Positions 1 through 11,372 of a stretch of 64,000 nt of DNA are shown in pieces. Source of the stretch: Amorphophallus konjac (Eukaryota; Streptophyta; Magnoliopsida; Alismatales; Araceae); NCBI GenBank assembly GCA_022559845.1, contig JAHNEJ010002979.1, forward strand, positions 62,001 to 126,000, read 5' to 3'. Made by a program: the position numbers and the translations under genes. Numbering within the stretch: position 1 is the stretch's first letter; every line of letters begins with the position of its first letter. The notes below the pieces were generated by a model, which saw only the letters and a program-made list of their open reading frames with translations, did no database searches and had not been told where the DNA came from.

Positions 1-1
1 T

Positions 2-1647
2 GTGGAATTACATAAAAATATTGAAAAGAAGGAAAAAGATTTGAAGGAATTCAAGGCTGGAAGAAAACTTGAAACTAATTCAGAAGATCAGCTTCTAATA
101 AATGAATTGGTTCAGAATGACAAACTTAAGCAAGAAAATGAGAAATTGAAAATGCTGAACTCCACTATGTCTGAGAGACTTCTAGCTTTAGAAAGAGGTA
201 AAAGTGTTTGCTTTGAAGATTCTGATAAACTGAGCAATCTGGAAAATGAAATTGAGAAATATAAAACTGCTAACAAAGTTTTGAATGAAGCTATGAATTG
301 CAGTGAGCAAGAGATTGCCAGTTATGAGTTACAAATCACCTCTTTAGAAAATGAAATCCAAGACTTAAAGAACTCTCTGTCAAAGTTTGTAAGTGGACAA
401 GAAAATCTAGACAGGTTGTTAGGAGTTAAGGTCAATACTCAAAGGGAAGGGTTAGGCTACAACAATGTCAATAAAAAGGCTTTTGAAAACAAGCTGACGA
501 CATCCTTTATCAAAGCATCAGATGTAGCCACCACCTCAGAAAATAAACAACCAAATGTTCAGAAAAATCAGAAACAAACTGAAAAGTTGAAAAAGGTTGA
601 TGGATCCAAGCTGAAAATTGTTTTCATTAAAACCTCTGAACAGAAAAGCTTTCTACTTCATCCCCAATTCAGTACAAGGCTAAGAAAACAGGAAAAGAGG
701 ATAAAAATCAGAAAAGGACTGTAAATCAGAAAATAGATGAAAAGGGTTCGTCAGTGTTTGCTGATCACAGTCCTCACACACACTCACATGCATCTAAAAA
801 GAAGATTATCTGTCATTACTGTCATAAAGCTGGACATCTGATGCATGAGTGTAAGTTGATGGAGAAGGATGATAAGAATGCTAGGAGATATCATGATAAA
901 AATCCTCATCTCAGAAAAGAGAATTGAGTGCTTTCATTGTGGTAAACTAGGACACAAAATTTCACAATGCTGGTTTGTTAGTGATAAGAATAAATTTCAT
1001 GCAAACGTTCATGCTCTTAACAAGAACAAGTCTGTTCCAATAAACAGCATATGACATGCTTTAATTGTGAAAAATTGGGTCATAAGAGATTTGAATGCTG
1101 GCTGAATGCTGGTAAGAAAAGTTCTAATTCATGCTTTCACTGTGGCAAGATGGGCCATATTGCAGCCCACTGTTGGCATGCTCAGGGTAGACAATTCAAT
1201 TCTAAAACTGTTAAACTCCTTGCAAATGGAAATGTTTTTGAAAGTAATGTTTTTAGAGGCAAGCACAATGAGTGCTTCAAATGTGGGAAGTATGGCCATA
1301 CAGTCAAGGACTGTTGGCATATTCTGGGTAGAAATGTGAATCTTAAACATGATAAATTCCCTGTAAGACAATTTGCAAAACTTTCATGTTATAACTGTGG
1401 GAAGCCAGGTCACAGGGCTGCAACCTGTTGGCTGGCAGGATATCAAAACCAAACTGGTTTTGGTAAACAGAATCTTTATTCTGTTAACAAGAAATCTCAT
1501 GCATATGCACATAGAAGTCATGCTAACAAGAATGTGCATAAATCTGATATGAAAATTGCTCCTAGAAATGTGCTGAGAAAACCTGCTAGGAGTAATATTG
1601 TTTTGTCAGGACCCAAGACTTCTTGGGTACCTGTTTGTGCAAAATAA
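2..1647 (+). pseudogene. gag of gag-only copia element, N-terminus outside window, frameshifted
   Basis: Three reading segments (2-724, 869-1054, 1051-1647) together read as one Gag. The first ~200 residues are a Lys/Glu-rich coiled coil ending in LLGVKV and EGLGYN, matching the SIRE Gag (LGIKV, EGLGYN). The rest carries six CX2CX4HX4C zinc knuckles, the first near 810 in a frame outside the three ORFs, then for example CFHCGKLGHKISQC and CYNCGKPGHRAATC. It ends in SWVPVCAK, like the other family members. Zinc knuckles of this type bind nucleic acid in Gag proteins. Frame changes at about 720-900 and 1050 make it non-coding as a whole. The start codon lies upstream of the window. Confidence 0.85.
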
Positions 1648-4054
1648 CATTGCTATGCAGGTGTGCCTTGGGACTAGAATAAAAGGGGGTAATGATCCAA
1701 GGCACTCAAGAAGAAAACCCCATACTGAACTTTTCAGGTAAACTTCCTGCTCTTCTTGTTTTTAGTTTTTAATGCATAGCAAGTTAAATCTGTTTTTACA
1801 TTTTCACTCATCATCTGCCATGTGCATTATTTTCTGATCATGCATTTGCTGAGAGTTCTGTGCAAATATCAGATTAAAAAGGGTTGTCTGTATCTGATGC
1901 ATACATAGACTAATTGCAATTGCTTGATAATTGTGTTATGCATAAACTCTGAAAACAAATTGCATTTCGAATTTTCTGAAAAAATTTTGAACCGCTTATG
2001 AGTGTGATTTGAAACTTGTGTGTTGCAATAGCTCACTGAAATTCTGAATTGCATATAAGACTGCATGTTGAATAAATTTGCATGACCTCAATGGTATATA
2101 AATGGTAAGGTACCAAAAGGCAGGGAGGTCTGTCTGGAGGTTCTTACTATGTGTGAGGTGATCTTTTAGATCAAGTGCTCCGCCTAGTACCATGGGTCAT
2201 CTTGCTGGTCAGGACAGTATGAATGTGCATGAATCATTTGGTATCATATGTTCAGTTTTCAGTGCAAACATTGCATATTTTCAGGGGGAGTTAGTTGCAT
2301 ATCCTTGCATAGCATTCAATGTTGAGTCTTTGCATGTCCCTGCATACGTATAGTGCATTGCATTTTCTTACATTGAAAATGCCAAAAAGAGAGCTTGAAT
2401 GCATATTGTGAGAGGGAGTCAATGCATTGCATATAGGTTGTCAAATGCATACATTTGTCAAAATTCATTGCATATCCTTTCTTATTCATTTGGTTGATAA
2501 ACCTTAATCATATTCTGAAAACTTTGAGCTTCACAATCTCTCTTAAAAAATTGGTATTTCTCCTATCAATTGGTATCATTTGGGTTCAGAATTCCATCAG
2601 TCCTCCGTGAAGATTTCAATGGGCTATCTCGATCATAAATCTGAAAATTTTGAACTAGAAATCTTCTATTATACAGTTTTATGAATGTCTGAAATAACTC
2701 ATGTGGTTTAAGTTTAATGTTCATGGAGTTTGACTTTAAAATCTCTTAAAAATATCTGAAGCATGTTTAATAAACCTTAACCATTTGTTTCATGCTGTGT
2801 CTTGTGAAAAATTTCTGAAATCTGCACTTTTGAATACATGACTTTAATTGGTTAAGTACATGAAACTATTATTGATTTGAAGCAAATGAATGCCTCTGAA
2901 ATATCTAAAGGGTTATAACTGTCAGAGCAATGACATTGGTCACTGAGAAACACAAGTCCAAAGGACTGTGTCATGAGATGCCTTAGTTAACTCTGCATAA
3001 AATTCATTGAAAATCAGGCAGAGCAATGGCATGCACACTGAGAAATACAACTCACTCATTAAAAAATGATGTGTAGTGTGCCATGATGTGTAAATGCTAA
3101 CTCTGTTCACATAAAGCATGACAGTTAGTCACACTAAGTGCTTAGGGATATTGGCCTCTAATCAAGGTATATCCTCTAGTTACAATGTGTGCACTGAACT
3201 AGAGTGCTCGTAAAATTTGTAGCAAGAAAATTGTTGAACAAATTGAAATATCTGAATATTGATGCAAAAAATCAAATTGCTACAACCCTAGACAAAATCA
3301 TATGACTTTATAATTGCTTGATTTCAATACTGATGCATGTAATTCCGAAAGAAGTCAATAAATTTGATTGTGTAAGAGAATGGGAGTTTTATCAAGATAA
3401 ATATGAGGGCTTGGTTCATCTTTATTAAACCATGGTTTTAGATATCAATACAGAATTTTATTGATAAACCATGCATACATCATGTTTAAACCATGCTATT
3501 CAATAAAGCTCATTCATAAGCCCTTATAATAGAAGACCTTGAAAACTTATGTTTTGGATTTATGAGATTGCTATCTCTCTGAAAATCTGACTGAATTTCT
3601 TGTGATTGGAGCTTCTTTAAAAAAATTGCTACTCGAAACTTTTCTGCTCAATATCATTGACTCATTGAACTGAACCTCTCCTTGTTATCCATCTCATAAG
3701 ATTCCACTTATTGAGGGGGAGCTTAAATGTCATATGCATCATGCTGCATAGAAACTCTTAAAGGGGCAGAATTATGTTCTTGCATTCATATCTTTAGGGG
3801 GAGCTCTTGCATTTTGGTATCCCTTTCTACATCTGCATTCATATTGATTATCAAAGGGGGGAGATCTTTGCCAAAGGGGGAGATTTTTATTCAATCATTG
3901 CATACTGGTTTGCTTTCACTTCTCAAACTATTTTCTTTTTGATGAAGTCAAAGGGGGAGAATAGTTTGAGTCATCAGAATGACTTTAATAAGAATGTCTT
4001 ACATCATCAGAATGACTCACTGTGTACTGTTGCCATCATCAAAAAGGGGGAGAT
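1648..4054 (+). other. 3' noncoding region of gag-only element I with PPT-like tracts
   Basis: No convincing ORF. It holds a conserved fold-back module (2109-2191), a 3' stem-loop (3137-3195) and a run of GGGGGAG tracts at about 3715-4053, the last being the PPT directly before the LTR start TGTTGTGCCCC at 4055. The same order is kept at 39006-41329 and, more diverged, at 30992-34068. Confidence 0.8.
2109..2191 (+). ncRNA. Candidate structured RNA module (GGTAC...GTACC fold)
   Basis: Outer arms GGTAC and GTACC, then AGGC with GCCT and GGAG with CTCC, enclose an inner hairpin TGATC-TTTTA-GATCA. The second family member (39372-39454) reads TGGTC-TTTTA-GACCA at the inner hairpin, a paired A-T to G-C change. 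A third copy at 31549-31631 keeps most pairs with wobbles. Function unknown; the name only describes the fold. Confidence 0.55.
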
Positions 4055-4399
4055 TGTTGTGCCCCTGGCCCCTGTGGCTTGTGGTTTTGATGATTGGCTT
4101 TAGGGGTTTGTGATGATTGGTCTTATGTGAGTTAATCACTGTGAGTCACCATGGTTTTATTCAGTCATTTTATCAGATCATGACTCAGTCATTCTTATAC
4201 TCAGTCTGTCATTCAAATGTCCATTCAGTCTTTCATATGTTTAATCAGTTTATCTGCTTTCATTGTGAGTCATTGCATTTGAAATTCAGACTGTTTATCT
4301 ACTGCATAAAGCATTCATATGCATTTATAGAGTCTGCACATTTGCTTCAGGCAGCAAGTATGTACAACGCCTTGTGTAGGCACGACAAGTCCATACACT
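4055..4399 (+). repeat. 3' LTR of gag-only element I, truncated
   Basis: Starts TGTTGTGCCCC after the PPT, as at 41330. It follows the other LTR with moderate divergence until roughly 4399, then changes abruptly to GC-rich sequence. The remaining ~2.7 kb of LTR is missing. Confidence 0.8.
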
Positions 4400-4643
4400 A
4401 GTTGCACTCCGGAAGTTGAGTCGGACTACCCTTGACCTCCGCCGGTTCCTTAACCGCGCACGGTCCGCGCTTTCCCTCGCTTGGGATGATGAGTGAGCTT
4501 CCACTTCTGTTAGCGACGTTTCGCCACTAGGAGCTCGTAGTGTCGGGCTTAGTGTCTCCTTGGTGTGTGTTGCTGGTCGTGTCTTCATCTAGAGTCCGAG
4601 GGTGGCACCATATAGTGTCGTCTCCCGTGTCCGTCCCGCATCA
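4400..4643 (+). repeat. 5' LTR 3'-portion of gypsy element
   Basis: GC-rich segment ending in CA at 4643, three bases before the tRNA-Met primer site. Its left limit is the junction with the truncated copia LTR, so the true LTR start was not kept or cannot be recognised. Confidence 0.6.
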
Positions 4644-4646
4644 GTT

Positions 4647-4658
4647 TGGTATCAGAGC
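4647..4658 (+). other. Primer binding site (initiator tRNA-Met)
   Basis: TGGTATCAGAGC is complementary to the 3' end of plant initiator tRNA-Met, the usual primer of these elements. It follows the LTR end at 4643. The leader to about 5028 has no other recognisable feature. Confidence 0.85.
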
Positions 4659-5028
4659 GAGTCGAGTCTAGGGTAGTCTTTGCATATGTCTTGCATGCAT
4701 CATGGTCTAAGTCGAGTCTAGGATCATCATTATGTTCAAAAATAAAAAAAAGTGTGTTTTAAATTGCATTTGCACCCTTTATTCGGTATCTTAAAAGGTG
4801 TTGTCCGAACGTTAGGCTACGCCTACCGGGAGGTCGCACACTTGCGGGAGTGATCTTCGGATCGATTAACTCCGCCCCGTACAGGATATTGGTTTAGGTC
4901 TAAGTGCATCATTTAGTGTGTGTTTGCATTTAGTGTGTGTTTGCATCCGCCCCGGTACCCAATACTCGCCACCACCACCTCTGGCGGATTCCCGGGCCCG
5001 TAGCTCCGATGAGTCCTCGACGGCCGAG

Positions 5029-6295
5029 ATGTTCCGAGCCATTATGGAATGTCTTGACACGCGTATGGATGGTCTTAGTACGCGTATGGATGGCATAGGA
5101 ACGCGTCTAGAAGGGCAGATGAAAGCCCTCGAGGATCGGGCCGAGTCTTCAGATCAGTCCATCCAGGAGAATTGCCATCCTAGAGAGAGGCCCAGTAGCG
5201 GCGCAACCCACGCCAACGAACGGCCAACAAGAGCCGGTGCAGCAACCCACTGTGCCAAGGGCTCAGGTGGAGGATGTCGGGAGGCAACAGGCGCCTATAG
5301 TGGATGATTATGCTTCCGACAATGATCAAGGGGGTAACGGTCGTCGTCATCAACGACGGAATCGTGATGACGAGGATGACGACCGCATTCTTAGGGGTGT
5401 GCGTGCGGACCCTCCCACTTTTAGCGGGTCCTTGGACCCTAGGGTGTATTTAGATTGGGAGGCCGGCATGGACCGGTACTTCGAGTGGTTTGAGATGACG
5501 GACAACCGAAGAGTCCGATATGCAAAGATGAAGCTGCAAGGGCAGGCCCAAACTTATTGGATCAATGTGGAGAGCCTGCCCAACCATCGACGTCAACCCC
5601 AAATCGGTACTTGGGATGATATGAAGATCAAATTGAGGGAGAAGTACCTTCCCGCCTCATATCGCCAACGTCTCATAGACAAGTGGCAAAGCATCTCCCA
5701 AGGGAACCGATCCGTGACCGAGTACACCGCCGAGTTCGATGAGTATTACTTACGGTGTGGGGTCACGGAAGAGAGCACTATGACTATATCCCGCTTTCGA
5801 AGAGGTTTGCGGCCCAATTATCAATATGAACTCTTTCGCCGCAATGCAACCACTTTGGAGCAGGCATATCAGATAGCTCTCGAATTGGAGCAATTCGAGG
5901 CCGAGTTCGAGTCACCCCATCGGTTGGGCTCTTTTCCCCTTCGTAGTGTCGAGCCCCGTGGCTCATCTGGCACGTATCCGAGGGCCCCCATGGCTTGACC
6001 TCAGGAGCCCGGTCGTCCCGAGCCGTTTGCTCCTAGGCCTCGTCCTCCACCCCCGAGGGACCTTCCTCGTCCCCAGCATCTTACGGCCCCACCCACAGCC
6101 CGTCCATCGGCACCCGCACCTCCTGCACGTCCATTGTTGCCTACGCCTCCTATCCGTCGGGAGGATAAAGGTAAAGGACCTATGATTGGGGAGCCTAGTG
6201 CATCACGGCAGTAGTGTTATCGCTGCAATGGGTTTGGCCATTTCGCCAACCAGTGTCCCACCCGCCCATCTCTTCACATTGGGGACACACAGGCC
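5029..6295 (+). pseudogene. gypsy gag (capsid and zinc knuckle), interrupted
   Basis: From ATG 5029 the frame reads a short repeated stretch (TRMDGL, TRMDGI, TRLEGQ), then shifts near 5170 into the frame of the 5237-5998 ORF. That ORF carries a retrotransposon Gag core (LDWEAGMDRYFEW, then RYAKMKLQGQAQTYW, then RFRRGLRPNYQYE). A proline-rich linker follows, then one CCHC knuckle CYRCNGFGHFANQC (~6215-6256). In-frame stops at 5996-5998 (TGA) and 6212-6214 (TAG) break it. The downstream gag-pol continues in the same frame, so gag and pol were one polyprotein. Confidence 0.85.
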
Positions 6296-6370
6296 GAGGA
6301 TACCACCCCTACGGGCCTCGAGTTAGTCAGCTATGAGGCGGATGAAGAGCTAGCTGACGAGTACTATGAG

Positions 6371-7147
6371 ATGGGAGGTGAGGCCCAGGATGCCCAGCAT
6401 TCGGATGATACCTACGTGGGGGTCGTCAGGTGTATCCTCACTCAGCCGCAGGTCAGTGATGACTGGCGTCGGACTACTATCCTTCATGTATTCTGTAAGT
6501 TGGGGAAGCAAATTTGCAAGGTGGTCATCGATAGTGGGAGTTGTATCAATGCAATCTCCACAAACGCTATCGCTCGTCTTGGTCTCACACCCGTAGACCA
6601 TCCTTGTCCCTATCAGGTATCATGGGTAGATACCACTTCCATTTCAATCAGGCTGTGGTGCTTGGTTCCGCTGCAGCTCCACTCCTACAGTGACGATATT
6701 TGGTGTGATGTTCTATCCATGGAAGTGGGCAGTATCATTCTCGGTAGGCCGTGGTTATTCGACCGGGATGCCACGCTCCATGGCCGGTCGAACACCTGTA
6801 CCTTCGACCACGCTGGCCAGCGGGTCACCCTCCAACCCGTTCGGCCCAGGAGCCCATCAGTCAGGGGTCCTACTGGCCCTAGTACTCCGAAGCCTTCCAT
6901 TCCCGGGCCTAGTACCCCATCCCCAGCTCGGGCTATGACCGTTACCTCTGGCCCAGGAGAGCCCTCGACGAGGAGATTGATGATGATTAGCTCCCAGGAA
7001 ATGGAGCAGGAGCTTAGTCAGGGCTGTCCGGTGCTTGCCATTACGGTCCGAGAGGTGGAGCGGGACTCCGAGGGTGAGCTCCCACCCGAGGTTGTTCCCA
7101 TTCTGCAAGAGTATGCTGATGTATTCCCCGATGAGCTTCCCGAATGA
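6371..7147 (+). pseudogene. gypsy aspartic protease segment of pol
   Basis: The retropepsin active site is visible as VVIDSGSCINAIS (~6524-6562), the D-S-G triad of plant gypsy elements. ILGRPWLFDRDA (~6737-6772) is the conserved C-terminal part of the fold. A Pro/Ser-rich linker leads to the RT start (VFPDELPE). TGA at 7145-7147 stops the frame, which continues at once into the RT. The protease would cleave the Gag-Pol polyprotein in the particle. Confidence 0.85.
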
Positions 7148-7156
7148 CTCCCACCC

Positions 7157-8800
7157 ATGTGGGATATTCAGCATGCCATCGACCTTGTTCCGGGCTCTTC
7201 TTTGCCCAACCTTCCTCATTATCGCATGAGTCCCATGGAGCATGCCGAGCTTAAACTGCAGGTCGATGAGTTAGTGCAGAGAGGGTCTATTCGGGACAGC
7301 ATGAGTCCATGTGCTGTGCCCGCATTACTCGCCCCGAAGAAGGATGGCACGTGGAGAATGTGCATTGATAGTCGTGCCATCAACAAAATCACCGTGAAGT
7401 ACAGGTTCCCTATTCCCCGCCTTGATGACATGCTAGACATGATGGCAGGTGTCACTATCTTTTCGAAGATTGATCTTAAGAGTGGCTACCATCAGGTGAG
7501 GATTAGGCCAGGTGATGAGTGGAAGACCGCATTTAAGACCAAGGATGGTCTATATGAGTGGTTGGTCATGCCTTTTGGGTTGACCAATGCCCCTAGCACT
7601 TTCATGCGGCTCATGACTCAGGTCCTTCGACCTTTCATTGCAGTCTTTGTAGTGGTGTATTTTGATGATATCCTTATCTATAGTCGCACCACAGGGGACC
7701 ACTTAGACCACCTTCGGCAGGTCTGTCTACTTCTTCGGCGAGAGCAGCTGTTTGCGAACCCACAGAAGTGTGCCTTCATGACACCTCAGCTTACCTTCTT
7801 GGGTTTTATCGTGTCTAGTATTGGGGTCTCCGCCGATCCGGAGAAGGTCCAGGCCATTGTTGAGTGGCCGGAACCCCGTACGGTTCATGATGTCCGCAGC
7901 TTTCATGACCTTGCGACGTTCTACCGTCGCTTCATCCGCGGATTTAGATCCGTCACCGCCCCGATCACGGATTGCATCCGGAAGGGCACATTTGTATGGA
8001 AGAAGGCCGCATCTGCCGCCTTCAAGGACATCAAGGAGTGCATGACCCAGTCACATATCCTTCGATTGCCTGATTTCTCGAAGGTGTTTGAGGTCTCTTG
8101 TGATGCGTCGGGTGTTGGGATTGGAGGAGTCTTGAGTCAGGAGTCCCACCCGATTGCATATTTCAGCGAGAAGCTGAATGACGCAAAACTGCGATATTCC
8201 ACGTATGATAAAGAATTCTACGCAGTTGTTCAGGCTCTTAGGCATTGGAGGCACTATCTTTTACATCAGGAGTTTGTCCTATACTCTGACCACGAGGCAT
8301 TGAGGTACCTCCATTCGCAAAAGAAGCTTAACTCGCGTCATAGTTGTTGGGTCGAGTATCTCCAGCAGTTCACCTTTGTGCTTAAATATAAGGCTGGAGT
8401 GGAGAACAAGGTGGCTGATGCCTTGAGTCGGCGAGCATGTTTGCTTACCACCATGAGTGCCGAGGTCATAGGGTTAGAGAAGATGAAGGAGGCCTATGTT
8501 GATTGTCCTGACTTCGGTCAGATTTTTACCACTCTCCAGGTCGGACCCTCGAGAGACCTTGATGAGTATGTGCTTCAGGAGGGTTACCTCTTTCGAGGTA
8601 GCAGGCTATGTGTTCCCCGAACTTCGGTTCGAGATTTCTTAGTGTGGGAACTACATGCGGGAGGTCTAGCCGGCCACTTTGGTCGGAACAAGACTATTGA
8701 GGCAGTGGAGCATCGATTTTATTGGCCGAGCTTGAAGCGCGATGTTGCTAACATCGTGGCTCAGTGCCGTACATGTGCTACGGCCAAGATGAAGAAGTAA
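7157..8800 (+). pseudogene. gypsy reverse transcriptase-RNase H and integrase zinc finger
   Basis: RT blocks are all present: [47 protein letters not shown] and the catalytic YFDDILIYS (~7660-7686). RNase H follows with [30 protein letters not shown] and ALSRRACL. The integrase HHCC finger ([10 protein letters not shown]...CRTCATAK) closes the segment. TAA at 8798-8800 interrupts just before the integrase core, which continues in the same frame. The RT itself has no internal stop over 547 codons. Confidence 0.9.
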
Positions 8801-8827
8801 AGCTCGGGCCTTTATACGCCTCTACCC

Positions 8828-9487
8828 GTGCCTGATGCCCCGTGGCAGGATGTTAGTATGGACTTTGTTTTGGGATTGCCACGTACCTCCAGGAAGCATG
8901 ATTCGGTCTATGTGGTGGTTGACTGTTTCTCGAAGATGGCCCTCTTTATCCCTTGCTCGAAGACTTCAGATGCTTCTAGGGTAGCCCGCCTATTCCTTAC
9001 TCATGTGGTGTGCAAGTTCGGGTTGCCTCGCACTATAGTGTCTGACCGTGATGTTAGATTCACTTCCTATTTTTGGAAGACACTATGGCATATGATGGGT
9101 ACTCACCTCAAGTTTTCTACTGCATATCATCCCCAGATAGATGGCCAGACTGAGGTAGTCAATAGGAGTCTGGGAGATCTTTTGAGGTGTCTAGTTAAGG
9201 ACCGCATTGGGGATTGGGATCTCATTTTATCCATGGCTGAGTTTGCATACAATGATTCGGTGAATAGGTCTACCGGCATGAGTCCATTTGAGATTTTCAC
9301 AGGTCGCAGGCCTAGGAAACCCGTTGACCTTGTCCCCATGCCTATCCATGCTAGAGTGTCGGAGTCGGCCGAGTCGTTTGCTAGGCGTGTTAGGAATTTG
9401 CATGACGACATCCGTCGTCACATTGAGGCCAGCAATGCACGGTACAAGGAGTTAGCCGATGCCCATGTGGACGCACTTTTTATTTAA
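8828..9487 (+). pseudogene. gypsy integrase catalytic core, C-terminus lost
   Basis: D,D-35-E core: MDFVLGLPRT (first Asp), VSDRDVRFTSYFW (second Asp) and HPQIDGQTEVVNRSLG (Glu). It continues through MSPFEIFTGRRPRKPVDL to DAHVDALF, then ends at TAA 9485-9487. Related integrases continue with about 100-200 residues, often with a chromodomain. Sequence after 9487 shows none of that, so this is a physical truncation. Confidence 0.88.
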
Positions 9488-10377
9488 GGCGTTTATTTTG
9501 TTTGTTTATTCATTTATTAAGTGCGTGGGCGTGCCAGTCACCGAGGTGACGATTTATTCAGGTTCCGAAGAGCCCATGGTGCGCTCGATCTGACTTCGTC
9601 AGACGATTGTGTGGTTCGTGTCGGGACCGAATCCCGTCGCGCCATAAAGGTCACGACATCATTTACATCCCCCATAAGAGGGAACACCCTTGATTAATTG
9701 CCGAAATTAGGGGCCCCGCGGCCGAAAATAATAATACTAACTACGTAAGAGAGAGATAGGGATAGGTCACACTGAAGGTCGTATTAGGGCCATAAACTTC
9801 GGACATGTCGGTCACTCGTGGACCTTTTTGTATTTGGACACGGGTCCGCGGCAGAGACACGACGAGAAAGCCGAGGTAGATCCCTTCAACTGTCTGCCGA
9901 GCATGCGGCAATTTTAATGAGGATTCGGAGGGTATCCGGAACGAGAAACAAATCCGGTCCGATTCGGATGTCGGCCCGAGATTAGGTCAGAACTCGGCCA
10001 TATCGGGATAATTCCCAAGACTCGAGTTCGACCTGAAAGGGCGGCGTTGTTGTTCCTTTTGCCCCGGGTCACGGGGAGAGATGGGGGCTGCAATGTGGGC
10101 CCCGGCGTCTTTTATCTGGAATTTTCTTAGTTATATGTTCTAATTTCTGGCCTACGGTTTATTACTTCTTTAGGTGTTTGTTCCGGATAATTCCTCTTCT
10201 TTTATTCATTATTATTATTATTATTATTTGTTTATTATTTATTTTCTTATTACCCCTCCCGCCTCTTTTATTATGATTAATATTGCGCATTCGAAGTCCT
10301 TTAATGAGCACATTTTTTTATTGATTTATTTGCCATTTGTTAAGGCCATTATCATGTTGTATATATGCATAGGTGTA
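9488..10377 (+). other. Unassigned GC-rich sequence, no gene
   Basis: No ORF with recognisable domains. It changes abruptly from the integrase at 9487. An AT-rich ATT/TTA microsatellite lies at about 10206-10250. Probably LTR or UTR of another element, but no family can be named. Confidence 0.4.
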
Positions 10378-10705
10378 GTGTGCCGGCGAAGGGAAGGTAA
10401 GAGTGTACCGCTGAGAGGCCCAGAGGGGAGTGTGCCGGCGAAGGGTGAAAAAGGTGTACCGCTGAGGGCACAAAGGGGGTGCCGGTGGAGGTTAAGAAAA
10501 AGGGGTGTGCCACTGAGGGGAGTGTGTCGCTGAAGGTGGGGGATAGGGTGTACCGCTGGGGGCAACAAGGTGTGCCGGCCAAGGGAATTGGGGTGTACCG
10601 CTGGAGGGTGAAAGAAGTGTGCCGGCGAAGGAGTTAGGTGAGTGTGCTGCTGAAGGGTGAAAGCAGTGTGCCGCTGAAAGGTGAGAGAAGTGTGCCGGCG
10701 AAGGA
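10378..10705 (+). repeat. Array 1 of degenerate ~25-bp motif GTGTGCCGSYGARGG
   Basis: About 13-14 copies of GTGTGCCGGCGAAGG or GTGTACCGCTGAGGG start at 10378, 10403, 10430, 10454, ~10479, 10505, 10522, 10548, 10570, 10593, 10617, 10642, 10666 and 10690. Spacing is mostly 22-27 bp and the two variants tend to alternate. The array ends about 95 bp before a TATA-like sequence. Confidence 0.8.
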
Positions 10706-10800
10706 GCCGATCAGAGCGTGGGGGTGGAGGTCCGGTCAGTCTTCAATTTCTTTTTATCTTAAGGCTTTTCTTTTCTTCTTGTTTTAATTTCCATGTAATT

Positions 10801-10810
10801 TTATATAAAC
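10801..10810 (+). promoter_or_regulatory. TATA-like box downstream of array 1
   Basis: TTATATAAAC followed by a C run. It lies about 95 bp after the last motif of array 1, as expected for a promoter with upstream repeats. No downstream gene is recognised. Confidence 0.35.
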
Positions 10811-11204
10811 CCCCCCTTGCTTCCATTTTGCCTGGTTCAGCCTTTTTTCTTACGAGTCAGACGTTCGGGGTGCCAGGCGGTTAGTCAGTGCAGTTCTCGT
10901 CATGATGCCGGCAGTGGTTTGATTAGTTGGAAAGTTTTATTAATCGTCGTGTTCGTTTGTTGTTTCCCTTTTGCCTCTTTTAATGTTTTGTTATTTTCTC
11001 ATAAAAAAATTCGGCAGTATCTCCCCTTGACCCAGGGCGTAAGGGAGATACAGAGAATGCGCCCACATGGAGTGGCGGAACCCGACAACTGGAGGTGGGC
11101 GCCCAAGGGCAGCAACACCTTTATAGAGCCTCGGGAAAACACGAAGGAAAACAACAGACTGAAGGCCTCTAAGGGCATATAATGTAGACTGGGGCTAGCC
11201 AAGG
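10811..11204 (+). other. Unassigned sequence between arrays 1 and 2
   Basis: No gene seen. T-rich stretch around 10960-11010, then GC-rich sequence. Short ORFs here overlap on both strands and show no domain. Confidence 0.35.
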
Positions 11205-11372
11205 AGTGTGCCACCCAGGGGCCTGGAGAGTGTGCCGGCCAGGGGTCAATTGGGTCAAGAAGCGTGCCGGTCAAGAACCCCAACGGGGTGCACCGCTGAA
11301 GGCTGGTGGGTGTGCCGCTGAGGGCCAATCTGGGGTGTACCGGTCAAAGGCCGAGCAGGTGTATCGCTGAGG
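11205..11372 (+). repeat. Array 2 of the ~25-bp motif
   Basis: About seven degenerate copies (GTGTGCCACCCAGG, GTGTGCCGGCCAGG, GCGTGCCGGTCAAG, GTGCACCGCTGAAGG, GTGTGCCGCTGAGGG, GTGTACCGGTCAAAG, GTGTATCGCTGAGG) spaced about 20-30 bp. Same consensus as arrays 1 and 3. Confidence 0.75.

Larger units (their letters stand above)
1..4399 (+). mobile_element. Gag-only copia (SIRE-type) element I, partial
   Basis: The window opens inside this element. It holds a decayed gag (2-1647), about 2.4 kb of noncoding sequence, a polypurine tract just before 4055 and the first ~345 bases of a 3' LTR (4055-4399). No protease, integrase or reverse transcriptase lies between gag and the PPT. The noncoding part is closely similar to 39006-41329 of the second element, so both are one family. 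The LTR breaks off near 4399, where unrelated gypsy LTR sequence starts, so the 3' end was lost by a rearrangement. Lineage is inferred from the gag motif GLGYN shared with the SIRE gag downstream. Confidence 0.85.
4400..9487 (+). mobile_element. Chromovirus-type Ty3/gypsy element, 5' LTR end plus decayed gag-pol
   Basis: Contains the last part of a 5' LTR (to 4643), a primer site (TGGTATCAGAGC, 4647-4658), a leader, and gag-protease-RT-RNase H-integrase in gypsy order. Apart from one frame change near 5170, the polyprotein keeps one frame from about 5170 to 9487 and is broken only by stop codons at 5996, 6212, 7145 and 8798. The integrase C-terminus, any chromodomain and the 3' LTR are missing after 9487. 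Confidence 0.88.
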
